Positions 1 through 10,718 of a DNA stretch of 64,000 nucleotides are shown here, one piece after another. The first letter of the stretch is position 1; every line of letters begins with the position of its first letter. Below the pieces are notes generated by a model, which worked only from the letters and a program-made list of their open reading frames with translations, was not told where the DNA came from and did not search any database. The position numbers were made by a program, and so were the translations under genes. The stretch comes from Macrolepiota albuminosa. Taxonomy: Eukaryota; Basidiomycota; Agaricomycetes; Agaricales; Agaricaceae. Location: positions 310,001 through 374,000 of the forward strand of contig JAMWFC010000109.1 in the NCBI GenBank assembly GCA_027475525.1, in the 5' to 3' direction.

Positions 1-24
1 TGATTCAAGGAGATCACTGATGTT

Positions 25-1594
25 ATGTTCCAACAGCCCAACAATTTGTTTGAACCTGAAGGCGATGTTTCGTCATCTGTTACATCTGTGCTCTCTCGAG
101 CTGTTCAGCATGATGCAATACCTCCTTCCGCTATCATCGTGACAAATTTTGGAGACATGGCCGTGCCTTTTCCTCCTTCATTTCACAATCCACGAGCTGT
201 CTTCGAAAGGGTTTCATCGCCGCAGGTCTCTTTGGCTCTGCAAGTCATTTCAGCGGCATTCATACATGGACTGCTTCTGGGGCCATTTTGGATTGATTAT
301 CCGGATCCTGGATATGAATTTTATCTTTCTGAAGGCCCAGCACAAAATCCCGATGGGCTTATGTTAAGTGACAATGACGTCCTTGCGACCCATCACCGCC
401 ATTCTGACTTCGATATCCCAACTTTGCTCCGAGATAGGCCAAGAGCGCTCCAATTCCTCCGTTGGCATAACAATATTCGGCGCAGATACTCGAAGCTTGT
501 TGCTCAGCCTAATGACGTACTTAAAGTTCTTCCACTGAACACGCTCGATTTCAATTCACGTCGCCCTCTTTATCCGTTCGACATTCTTGAACTCCCACCA
601 GACACAATCAAGCATATCGAGGAGACACAACGTCCGTCACCTTTGCAAGCCGCTGGGATTCTGGAACGTCTCATGTATCATGATTCATTTGTCGTTGAGA
701 TCCAAGACATCATTTCGACGGGGTCCGACCGTGGTATATGCACTCTGTATCGCTGTAAAATTACATCGATTGACGACCAACACGTGACTTCATCTCCAAA
801 TCTCTGCCTGAAGCTCTTTGATGACCGGTTCCAAGTGTTTGACGAAATCACTGAAGAGGAAGTTAACAAGGTTCAGGAAGAACGTATATCTTGGTGACTC
901 GATCCACTTGTCACGACGGAAACGTTAATAACCAACGAAATTCTTGCATTCAACAAACTTCAACCAGTCCAAGGATCGATTATTCCTTGGTTCTATGGTG
1001 CCCACAAGGTATGGGATTGCTTCGTTTCTTGCCCCTTGGGAAAAACATCCACGTACCCCCTTTTTTCTACTGTATAGTTCATATTACCCGATGGAACAGT
1101 TCTATATGGGCTTCTCATGGAGTACATTGAAGGGCAGTGGGTTAATGCCAACATCGAACCGCCATTAAGTCACGAGAGGCAGATCAAAATGGTGTGGATA
1201 CTACCCCTCATCGTGGTCTTTGAACTGATTTGTTCATCAATTCAAGATTGAAAGTTGTCGTCATGCAGCCCGCATCCTTGATGTTGGCGACGTCAGTCAG
1301 CACGATTGGCATGGCGGACAAATGCTTCTCCATACTAATCCCATGACTCAAGTTGACCATGCTGTTCTAGTAAATTTTGGTCTAACAACTCAGACATATG
1401 ACGAGGAGAACTTAAATCATATCGAAAATTATGGTGGCATGCTCCGAGTTCTCCTCCATAGTAATTTCACACTTGATCTTGATTTAGTCTGGAAACATTT
1501 TGGAGAGCCTGATGACTGGGATCCTATCCTTTATGTGCAAGGCGATAAAGTTATAAAGGCTCGAGATATGTTTTCATTCATTTCTGTCAGCTGA
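25..1594 (+). pseudogene. Fungal protein kinase-like fold protein, one in-frame stop
   Basis: Three exons read well: 25-1008, 1078-1191 and 1247-1594, with introns 1009-1077 (GTATGG...TATAG) and 1192-1246 (GTGTGG...TCAAG). Exon 1 is open except for TGA at 895-897, after which the same frame continues into the kinase-like signature GSIIPWFYGAHK, then LPDGTVLYGLLMEYIEG in exon 2 and HNP-loop-like HTNP, VDHAVLVNFGLTTQT and WKHFGEPDDWDP in exon 3. This order (hinge-like LLMEYIEG, then an aspartate-poor catalytic region and a C-terminal WKHYGEPDDWDP-type block) is what I know from the many degenerate PK-like proteins of agaricomycetes; the partner or substrate is unknown. About 480 codons in all. 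The single stop could be a nonsense mutation (TGG to TGA) or a base error; everything else is intact. The true start may lie upstream of the window. Confidence 0.7.
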
Positions 1595-3478
1595 TTTTCG
1601 CGTAACGGCTGATACGGCTAAAATAGTAGACCTACTTAGTACTTGTATTCGTCAACTTTGTGGCTCTCAAATTTTCCTGTACTTTCACTTCAGTACAACT
1701 ACCAAAACACGGTTCAACCGTCGACTCAGACCTCGTCTTCTAAGCCCTCATAGATCAAGACCCCAGGTCTTGCGTACTCTCAACAAAGGCTCACTCATAG
1801 TCTTGTCTTTATGATTTTAGTCTGGAATGATTCTCTCCTAGTGTGGACCCCAACGAATCAAAGTCAGATATTCTAGATCTGCGCCATTGACGGCATTGGA
1901 AGATCCGTGTACAAAAGCAACAGAAATGACTATTTTGCCTTCATCTTGAGTTCAAAGTTCTAATTCATTTTCGATTTAGCATTTTGAAAAGAAATTGAAT
2001 TTCCCTCAACAGGAGGCAGCTAATTGTGACCAACATATATATTCACGAAAAGCAGCAATCAGCAGAACGCACTAGCCGGGTTGGAATCATGCAGAAACTT
2101 CCATGCGACGAAGACAGTTAGACCGAATTTATATTCGGAACAGACGTGAAGAATATATACTCATCTACGCGAATGGTTTTTGATCCTGGATATCGCGTCT
2201 TTCCGGAAAGTTATAGCACATCCATATTCGTGGATGTGAAGTCGAAGCTTTGTCCGTCTGTCTTCTTTTCTTTTGCCTCGTCCTCATTTCCTTTTGTGAT
2301 TTCACTTTGATCTTCCCCTCTCTGATTTGACCTTACCAGGACTTAAGCGAAGGGTTTAGAGCCGTTGTCAACATCCTAGCCAAAGATGAAGAAGGATTGC
2401 ATGAAAAATTCCAGCTTGTAACTAAGAAGGTCATTGTCGGTCATGGCTGACTTGCGGGAAGTCATCTTACCCTGTTGAATTTGAGCAGCGACAATGCGAA
2501 AGATCTCGCCTGTCCACATTAACTGCTCGTAGTGACACTGAATACAAGTTAGTACACCTATATTTCGGATACTGAACAGTTCAGAGATTGGTTTCAGAAT
2601 GGTTCAGGCTAAAGTGGGGGCTCAAATTCGATGCTTCAGAGTGCCTTACTTTTATGTATCAGCGATCTGTAGTATGTTTATTACATTGCTCAACTATCAG
2701 TCGGCAATTTCTATCTATCGCTTGCCTACGTTACAGGGAGCGTTTACCAAAAGAATTTACAATCTTATTGTCATGAAATTTCTTCGTTTTTGGTATGTCT
2801 CGTGCAAAAAAGTAGACGCCCAAGGTTGTCAGGGAAACGCAGATTAGGCACACAGCCTTGGAAATGCAAGGGGGCTTTCTGTTCCTCACCCGCAGTGTTG
2901 CGAGGACAATAACGTCGAGGTAAAGAGTACTCTTGTTCTTGAAAGAGCAAAGTTGGTCATCCAGATTGAACAGAAAAAGCTGTGTATGAATGGATTCCTA
3001 ACGTCTTCACCTCTCTAACATCTCGTCTCTTCCTCACTCAGGTTGAGGGCCCTGATAACCATTGGTGCGATGCGCCCATGTATCACCACCCACCACTACG
3101 CAGACTTATAACCAGTGGTAGACATAACCTGCTCCGTCACTAATCCTTAACATGACGAAGTGTGAAGCCGCGCTATAAGGAGATTACAGAAAACCTGCCA
3201 GGCGAGTATTATTATCAAGGAGAAAATGTCGTTGACACTATGTGTCCAATGATTCCAAAGACTTTCAGTAGACAATCTGTCGAAAGGCTGAACATACAAC
3301 GGGAGAGTATTTGCGGAGTAGATGCTGAATGCATGATTCAGCATGAGAGAGAGCCACGCAGCCGAATGTCTGTATAAACTAACGAAAGCAAGAAGCATAA
3401 CTATAGCACGTTACAATATACAAAATCAGGAAACGAATGGGAAAAGCATGAGAGACTCGACTTCAGAAACTTCCATCA
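1595..3478. other. Intergenic, no supported gene
   Basis: No reading frame here has exon-like structure or a recognisable domain. Short open frames at 2588-2847 and 3147-3398 lack any motif and lie in sequence of mixed composition. Confidence 0.5.
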
Positions 3479-4053
3479 CTAGAGCTTGTCCTTGTAGTCA
3501 TAGAACGTGTCAACGTTGACACGACCTCCGTACAAGAATACATACATCCCTCTGCGACGTGGCTTGACGTTTTTAACCTGTACGAGTTAATGGTTTGGAC
3601 TACTAATCTATATAGACTGATAGACTGCAGAACAAACCTTCTTAGTGTGTGAAACATGTTTCTTCTTCTTAAGGATTCCTATAGCCCTCTTCAAGCGGTA
3701 CAACCATCTGACAAGTCCCTGGAAGAGCGCGGCTCTACATAAAGATCAATCTCAATCAAACAGAAGAAAGAGGAATGTGCAAAGATACACACTCGTTGCC
3801 CTGCGAAGCGCCCTGATCAACAGCCTCCTGCATCTGGTAATGACAATTCGTAGCCTTGAGGTCTAGAAGAGCATCAAGGTCAACCACAGACAATGTAGTC
3901 AATTGAAAAAAGCATACTGTTCAAGTCATCTGGCAACTCAATGCGGTCCTTGATCTCAGGCGCTACGACTTCGAATTCACCAGTTTCTCCGGCATGCAAA
4001 GTCGATGGACAGACAGGGACAGACTTGTTTACATTTGAAATGTCGATAAGCAT
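3479..4053 (-). CDS. Small four-exon protein of unknown family, copy 1
   Basis: Exons on the minus strand are 4053-3918, 3862-3793, 3734-3638 and 3577-3479 (136, 70, 97 and 99 nt), joined by GT-AG introns of 55-60 nt and giving an uninterrupted 133-residue product. Landmarks are PEIKDRIELPDDLN at the end of exon 1, a basic stretch with LKRAIGILKKKK in exon 3, and the C-terminal exon with PRRRGMYVFLYGGRVNVDTF then YDYKDKL. No signal peptide or membrane segment is visible. I do not recognise the family. A paralogue with the same exon phases lies at 39407-39998 (PSEIKDSSELPDDID, LKRAIAMLKATF, PRRRGMYTFLYGGRVNPDTF), and identity is highest in the last exon, which argues for a selected protein. 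The start is the first ATG in frame with exon 1; a CACGTG motif lies about 100 nt upstream in both copies. Confidence 0.7.
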
Positions 4054-4860
4054 TTGGAGGTGGATATTGTTGGTTTATGTTGCACAGCCGACACTGAGGT
4101 TGGCGGAGACACTACGAAGACGGCAGGCGGTCCTAGTGTGCCGAAGTACACGTGATAAGAGTGCGACAAAAGTGTGGAGGTCGACATCGACGGCGACGAT
4201 GAAAGGACAGATGCTCGCTAGAAAATGGTTTTTTTAATGATGGATAACGAGTGATGGTGAATGGTATGAAAATATGATTGCAAGGGTTCATGATGGCAAT
4301 ACAGACCTCATAAAAGTGTGCAGGGTTCAGTCATTGGAGACTATCAGAGACGATGGGGACAATGTCGAAGTTAATTGTGACAGTGGAGTGTCAACAACCA
4401 CAGCCATTTGTCATGAGCAAATTAGAGGTATAGTAGAGCGCTGACATTTAGCGCGGTGGAGCAGAGTGCAGCTGGACATCCTGGCAGACGGCAGAGAAGA
4501 GTGGAATGGAGGAAAGAAGAGTAAGTTAGGTGAAGAGCTCGAGTTTAACAGTAACTCGTGGGAAGTTGTCTGAGTCCCTGCCCTGTGTTTGTACTCTTAA
4601 ACAATTTGGTCATTGATTTATGGTTGCTGATACGTACAATCAATCATTAGCGGCTCTGGCAACCGACGTTGGGAGCGGCAATTGAGTATACCAATATATG
4701 GTCTCCGTTTGTACTTGTAAAGCAGAGCTTATAGTTTGTGGGGAGGTCAGCCCATCCACGTTCCCTTTGTTGCACCCCCAGAATTGTCAGGAGTCATCAG
4801 ATATCTCTGTTGTGCACGTCAAATGTGCAGCTTCTTGAGTTCTGTTTGGCGCCGGATATA
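4054..4860. other. Duplicated upstream flank of the four-exon gene
   Basis: The stretch up to about 4400 can be aligned by eye with 39999-40450 upstream of the second copy: both hold a tACACGTGA element followed by a GACAA...GTCGA stretch, and both hold GGAG.CT.TCAGAGACGATG (4335 and 40420). The copied unit is thus larger than the gene. Beyond 4450 no gene is supported. Confidence 0.45.
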
Positions 4861-5023
4861 AAAGTCAAGAAGCCGTTGTAAATGATTTCATCTCTTTATT
4901 CTTATTGGACGCCATCTTCCCCGCGGGTTACCGGTTAGGGTTAGGGGTGACCAAAACTCGAGCGCCAGGGTAAAAGTCAAGAAGCCGTTGTAAAAGATTT
5001 TATTTATCTCTATTTTGTTGGAG
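4861..5023. repeat. Imperfect ~50-bp direct repeat flanking a telomere-like motif
   Basis: AAAGTCAAGAAGCCGTTGTA begins both arms (4861 and 4974), followed by a related GATTT/C...TCTTTATT...GTTGGA tail. Between them at 4933-4947 is GGTTAGGGTTAGGGG, two TTAGGG units. Too short for a telomere; an interstitial motif or chance. Confidence 0.4.
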
Positions 5024-5660
5024 TAATTTTGTCTATTACGGGCAGCCCTGACCGTCGCCGTGGAATTTCCGGGAGGAAATACATTTATTTGGCCTAGCCG
5101 TTGTGTGTGAGATCTTCATGCATCCATGGGGAACCTAACTTCTCCCCCAAATACTTGTTCCGTATATTCCAGCCCAGCCTGTCTTGCTGCTTCTTGCACT
5201 CTGTAGCCTCTGCCTTCTTCAAGTTCCTCTGATTCGTTTGTCAAAGTCCGAGGTTGCTGACAACTCCTTTGACAAGCTCTGATTATAACGGCCTCCAACG
5301 TGACAGTTATCCAGGTTTCATTCTATGCTTTCTATGACTGTGTACGATAATATGCTATTCGATTCTTGCTTTGTTTCCCAATTGAGGGAAACTGAAGAAG
5401 CAAAGTTGAAGCTCCGATATGGATATCATGTTCTAAGGCTGTGTAGGCGGCTTTGAGTGCAGCTGGTACCGGGGAAGATGAAGCTCAAAGAATCGAGGGG
5501 AGGTGTGGAACTGGATCAGTTCCACAATTAACAGATCCGGGTTCCTAATATGTGCGCAAGTTGTTAGACCTTGATCTGTTTATCGCATTGAGCTTTCGAG
5601 CTTTGTCAACCGGATAAGGCAAATCTGTCCCCGCCATTCACAAAATCAATCGATAGTTGC
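5024..5660. other. Intergenic, upstream of the copia insertion
   Basis: No coding sequence is supported. It leads into the TATA box at 5661 and so may be the upstream region of a host gene whose body now lies beyond the copia element. Confidence 0.35.
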
Positions 5661-5668
5661 TATAAATA
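5661..5668 (+). promoter_or_regulatory. TATA box separated from its gene by the copia element
   Basis: TATAAATA stands 75 bp before the copia LTR in a context that looks like a fungal core promoter (ACACAC/CAATCACAC-rich leader after it). The uninterrupted site would read on into 38095, where an ATG frame with a hydrophobic start lies at 38183. That the two belong together is inference. Confidence 0.4.
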
Positions 5669-5735
5669 CGGATCGAGCTCTGGTTGCACCCACGACAATC
5701 ACACACTATTACTGGTTAGAACCGACGGTGAGAAC

Positions 5736-6041
5736 TGTTGGACTTGACTGGTCCTTAATTGGGTCTCCGCATCCGATCAATCACGTGATCATTTGCTACT
5801 TCGCTCATTTGGCCATGTTTTACAGCCTCAGTTGTCTCTCACTAATTAACGCGACACTGAGGCTGTAAGTCATTACTCTCTGTGTGTCAAATGCATATAC
5901 TTATAAACCATAACATTACACAGTTTTCTCTTTGATTGTGTCTATATAGGTGCAATAAAACTTAGTTGTCTCTTACTAATTAACGCAACACTGAGGCTTT
6001 TTCTCTTTGATTGTGTCTATATAGATAGATCTGGGACTACA
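5736..6041 (+). repeat. copia 5' LTR
   Basis: 306 bp, TG...CA ends, matching 37804-38094. It contains its own internal repeat TTGTCTC(T/A)CTAATTAACG twice and TTTTCTCTTTGATTGTGTCT twice. The right LTR lacks about 15 bp near its start. Differences such as CGACACTG against CAACACTG are C to T type. Confidence 0.9.
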
Positions 6042-6052
6042 GGTTATGGGCC
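6042..6052 (+). promoter_or_regulatory. copia primer-binding site, initiator-tRNA half type
   Basis: GGTTATGGGCC starts directly after the LTR. It is complementary to the anticodon arm of eukaryotic initiator tRNA-Met, the internal primer used by Drosophila copia and Ty5, rather than to a tRNA 3' end. Confidence 0.7.
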
Positions 6053-6323
6053 TTTTCTAAGCCCAGTGTGTTGGGAAAACTCATTGCCTTGGTATCTTAT
6101 CGGATGCCCGTGGCTGCCTCTACATGGTGTTGACAAACTTCTTTTTATCAATTTAGCCATGCCTCCTCACAGTGTAGATGAGTGGGTTATTTCAAATCAC
6201 TCTTGAGAAAATGACAAAGCGACAACATCCCTCATGCCAGGACCTCTAGCTAATCCACGAATAAATGGCTTGCCGATCTAGAGACCACATAATCCACAAT
6301 GACCACATTCTTCTTTTCCTCAT

Positions 6324-8062
6324 TTGAATTCTTACAATACACCGCCTACCTTCCAAAACAATAGGACTTATAATTTACCGCATAGAACTGTTATACCATT
6401 GTCACCTTCCTCGCATATATCTACATCTGTTCTTGCTTCAGCCCCTCATCGACCTCCTGTTCCACCACCCTCAGTCCATACCTATTATTCTGATTCAGAT
6501 CATGTTTCTTGATCAAATTCTGTTTATTTACAACCTTCTGGCCCTCTTTCTAATTCACATTTTCCTGCTTATTCTCATTTGCCTTCTGTTCAGGCCTTTA
6601 GGGCAAACTCTGTTCATCCTGAAGACCTTCGTCCCAATACTGTTCGTGCTCCTTCAATTCAATCCTCTCAAATTCCTCTTCCGCTTTTGTGTACTGCTTC
6701 TTCTATCAATGTTCCATCTTTTTTGGACAATCACCTTCCACAACAACCTGCTGTTTTTAATCAATTCAATGCTTTTCCAGCTTTTCATAATGATCATTCT
6801 GATAGTTCATCTTCGTTGCCTTCTCCTTATCCGGCTGTTGGAAGGCAGGCTCATTTTCCACCCCCAAATATTGGCCAAGCCCTCCTTCCATTTTATCATT
6901 CTCCAATTGCTCCACCATTAAACAATGTTAACAATGTTAATTTTTGTCAAAATGATCCACTGCCTCCTGCTCTTTGTCGTAATTTTTCCCCTCAATTTTT
7001 TGCAAATCAGAATCCTCAACCTAACCCTTTACCATTTCCATTTCTTCCTCCCCCATGCCAATTGCATTCACAAATGTCACATATTACTGGAACGGCTTCT
7101 CATGACGTGAAATTACCATTATTGGTCACAGTTCTCTTACTTCACTCATCCATAGAGTGGGTTTCTTGGGAATCGGCAGTCACTCAGATTATTACCAGCA
7201 TTGGGTTACAACATAACACCCATGTTGTGGCATGCTCATTTTGGTCATCCTAGTCAGGATGTTACAAAGGCAATACTAACAAAGAACTATGTGTCTGGGG
7301 TTGAATATGATGGTTCTTTTGATGAGAATTTATGCATTCCATGTATTCTGGGCAGACAACCAGCTCAGCCTTTTACACACTTACAACACCATGCATCTGC
7401 AGTGTGTGAACTTCTGCACATGGATTCATGTAGTTTATTCCCCATCTCTTTCTCTAATGGTTGTACTAATCATTTTCATTCCATTCTTGACAACCATTCA
7501 AATTATGGCAGTACAGTGTTGTTATCATCCTGTACTCAGACATTCACACACTTCAAGACTGTGGAGGCTTCCTGGGAGTTGAAGTCCAGAAATCAAATTT
7601 GTGCAGTATGTTCCAATAATGCAAAGGAGTTTGTATCAGGTGAACTATATAATTACTTCATTTTGCGGGGAATTACTCATCAAGTGACTGCACCATATGC
7701 ACATCAGCAAAATGGCAAGGCTGAGTGCTACATAAGGACAATAGAAGATTCTGCCCAGGCTATGATGGCTTGGTCTGGTCTATCAATGTCATTCCTAGGT
7801 AATGCAATCCTTACGGCTCAATACCTGCATAATTGTTTTTCTACTTCTACGTTGCCTTCCTTGATCATACCATATGAGGTCATAAACAATCATAAGCCAG
7901 ATTTATCACATCTTTGTATATGGGGTTGCCGCTGTTTTGTTCTATACCTGAATGAGGTTAGGGCTAAGGATTCCAGTTGGCGTTTTGAAGCCATATTTGT
8001 GGGATATGAAGAGGATCGTTTGAGATGGAGAGTGCATGATTTGAATAGCAAGTATTTCTTCT
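6324..8062 (+). pseudogene. copia gag-like, GAG-pre-integrase and integrase part
   Basis: The first part (about 6324-7110) is Pro/Phe/Asn-rich and gag-like, with stops between open blocks. From 7201 the frame gives the GAG-pre-integrase zinc motif (WHAHFGHPS then CIPCILG) and the rve integrase core: first Asp in HMDSC, the usual S-D-N-x-x-E-F block read here as SNNAKEF, and the third acidic residue in QQNGKAE. The second catalytic Asp is therefore Asn in this copy. The frame runs straight into the A1 LTR at 8063 and continues at 35565. No full gag zinc knuckle was seen, so the 5' part is eroded. Confidence 0.8.
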
Positions 8063-8453
8063 TGTAGCGTAGTCCGCTATGTGGCGTTGGCCACATAGCT
8101 TTACTTACTGTAGTAGATATTATATTATAATTATTATAATATAATATTAATATATTAATTACCTTACTATATATATACTTACATGTGCTGCTTATTAAGC
8201 AGCTTATTTATTATAATATAATATTAATATATTAATTATCTTACTATATATATACTTACATGTGCTGCTTATTAAGCAGCTTATTTTTTGTTCTGTACTA
8301 CATAGTCAATAGACCGGACTGGTCTGATTCTGTGCAGTGTGAACATTAAGCTCACAATTCCTGTAACTTCTGTACTACATAGTCAATAGACCGGACTGGT
8401 CTGATTCTGTGCAGTGTGAACATTAAGCTCACAATTCCTGTAACTTTGTTATA
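8063..8453 (+). repeat. A1 5' LTR, inflated by two 77-bp duplications
   Basis: The 3' LTR is 237 bp and the A2 LTR 234 bp; the extra 154 bp here are exactly two 77-bp tandem units. Ends TGTAGCG and GTTATA (GTTACA in the others). It contains the palindromic TATGTGGC.TTGGCCACATA and a paired TGCTGCTTATTAAGCAGC. Confidence 0.9.
8132..8446. repeat. Two 77-bp tandem duplications inside the A1 5' LTR
   Basis: Units begin at 8132/8209 and 8293/8370. Absent from the other two LTR copies, so not part of the element. Confidence 0.85.
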
Positions 8454-8584
8454 TTTTTTTGAATCCGCCAGCTAGGATCTATTGCCTAGTACCCGACGTC
8501 AGTTGCTGAGTTCGTTGACAGAACTCTATCAGCTTCTCGAGCTTCTTGCACAGCCACACCATGCAAATTTCAAACAGGGAATCG

Positions 8585-9692
8585 ATGAGTAATCCCATAC
8601 CTGCAGTTTCCACTGACGGCGGGCAGAATGCGCACGACCTATGGAGAGACTCAGCAGACATTCAGGACGCATCAGCATCCAATGCGGGTCAGGCAAGACC
8701 CAAGGCTCGAGACTGAGGTCAGAGCACCGACCTGGCCAGGAATGAAAGCAAGGCCCGGAGAGCTGAAAGCTCACAGCAGGACGGTCAGCAACGTCTCCAG
8801 GACAAGATGCCAGGGGGATTAACTCCCCCAGTTACGCAGTTGCCAGGAGGACTGCGACGGTCTAGCCAATTAGCCTCAAAAGGGCCCCCTGAGGATGGCC
8901 AACAGTCAACAGGCACCTATGGCACCCCAGGAGACACCGAGTTGTCAGTACGAACTGGGAGAGCTCTCCCTCCGAGCCAGAGTAGTGGGACCAGGTGGCC
9001 CACAGCGGGCTCAATGCCTTCTAAGATAGCGGAAGCCCGCATAGAAGAGGTACCAGAGGAGGCTGCAAGGCCTGAAGTATTCCGTGCGGAAAACCGATTC
9101 CCGTGCACACCAGCAGTGGAGGAAGCTCCGGAGGTTGTAGAGCTTCCAGAGGAGATGATTGAGTTGTCAAGTGACGATGATGCCGGAGCAGAGGAGCAGC
9201 GGCTAAAAACCGCATACACCGTGCGCTTGCGGGTGTTCTGGGATTTGCACCCAGAGGTGATGAAATACACCACTCAAGCGCGACTCAAGCGCTACGCGTC
9301 AGCACATATAGTAGCACTTAGGCGACAAGGGCACGAAGTGCCCAATGTATTCAGTACAAAATATACTGATTTGATGGTGAGAGTGCTCACTATGGAGCTG
9401 CAAATGTATGTGCAGCAGAAGGCCACATGGCAATCGGGGGCCTCAACCCCCTGGAGCCACACGTCCGAGGAATGCTCGGCACGGCGCAATCAAGACGTCA
9501 GAATCGAGCTAGTGGAGGCACTAGCATGGGCACAGGAAGTGCCCGAAGCAAGACCGGTGAGTACTTTCTATACTCCAGCAGGACAAGGGTGGCGTGAGGA
9601 GCCCCCACACATGCGTAACCAAGACCTTAGGACAGATATGTCAGGTCCAAATGGGCACAATAGTACCATGCTCAAGGTGGAGAGCAAGGCAT
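8585..9692 (+). pseudogene. A1 gag, N-terminal part
   Basis: ATG at 8585 matches 51619 in A2 (MSNPIPAV). The frame is stopped by TGA at 8714-8716 where A2 has CGA, then stays open from 8807 to the insertion at 9693. The N-terminal region is polar and low-complexity, followed by an acidic ELSSDDDAGAEEQ stretch and a helical part with YTVRLRVFWDLHPEVMKYTT. As in many gypsy gags there is no recognisable domain before the capsid. It resumes at 10719 after the solo LTR. Confidence 0.8.
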
Positions 9693-10718
9693 TGTAGTAC
9701 TTGGTGTAAGTATTACTGATAGTTCTGGGGCTTTCTTGAAGTCTTAGAAAGTGACCTCTAATCCACACTGGTGCTTGATGATAAAAACTTGATGTATTGG
9801 GTGCTTCACAGAATATCAAATATCCTGATGGGCAGAAGAAGGTTCTCAATAAACTCCAGCCTAAGCAGTTCACTTCCTGGGAACCACCAAGCCTTTGTTT
9901 ACCAATAGACTTCCAATGAGAGGTGTTCAATAAACTCTAGCCTAAGTGATTCACTCCCTGGGAACCACCGAGCCTTTGCCTATCAATTGCCTTCCAATAA
10001 GAGGTGTTCAATAAACTCTAGTCTAGGTGATTCACTCCCTGGGAACCACTGAGCCTTTGCCTATCAAATGCCTGTCTATTCTCTACTAAACTTGGGCTAT
10101 TTATACTGTTTTTCTGGTGCACAGACCACTATCTACACATGACTCTTTTGTTGTCAACTCCCCAGCCTCCAGAACATATTTGATAGTCCAATTTCCCTTT
10201 TGGGAGGCATGTTTCGGTGCCACCAGTTCCACCATTCAACTTCTTGTTCCACCATTCCTCCGGATGTCTCTGATTGCCACTTCCCCATTTGCTTCAGCTC
10301 CATTTAGCACAATCCCATTCATAGATCCTTCTTTCCCCTTTTAGCACTTCCCTGCATTCCATGCTTCTTTTGACATCCCTCCATGCTTCTTTTCCTTTCC
10401 CCTTTCAGTCATGTCAAATCGGGCATTGTCAGATCTGATCTTGATCTAGATCATCACAAATTGATCCCATTTCGTCACTTCTGCCAGCTCCCATGCTTCC
10501 CCTCCCCATTACAGTGGTTGGACTATTGTTGAGTGGATAGCTTGAGCTGGTCCCTGCCCTTTGTTCTGTACTGTCTGTGTATTTATTGGGGTGTTTTTGG
10601 AGATATAATTTGTTGAGACTGCTACCAGGAGGCTTACAGTTTTCAGCCTTATGATTAAATGTTTATTTTGACTCCTGGTGCATGTTGTGTCCCTGACTGC
10701 TGGTACAGCATTGTATCA
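9693..10718. mobile_element. Solo LTR X inside A1 gag
   Basis: A 1,026-bp block absent from A2 begins TGTAGTACTTGG and ends TGTATCA, with GCAT repeated at 9689-9692 and 10719-10722. It has no coding capacity and contains a CTATTTATAC TATA-like site near 10097, as expected of an LTR. Between about 9835 and 10075 are three tandem ~80-bp units containing TTCAATAAACTC, CCTGGGAACCAC and AGCCTTTG. Confidence 0.75.

Noticed and set aside
4933..4947. Chromosome end at the TTAGGG motif
   Set aside because: Only two units, with host-like sequence on both sides.
10117..10344. 75-codon frame inside solo LTR X
   Set aside because: The block is an LTR with target duplication; the frame has no motif and is not shared.
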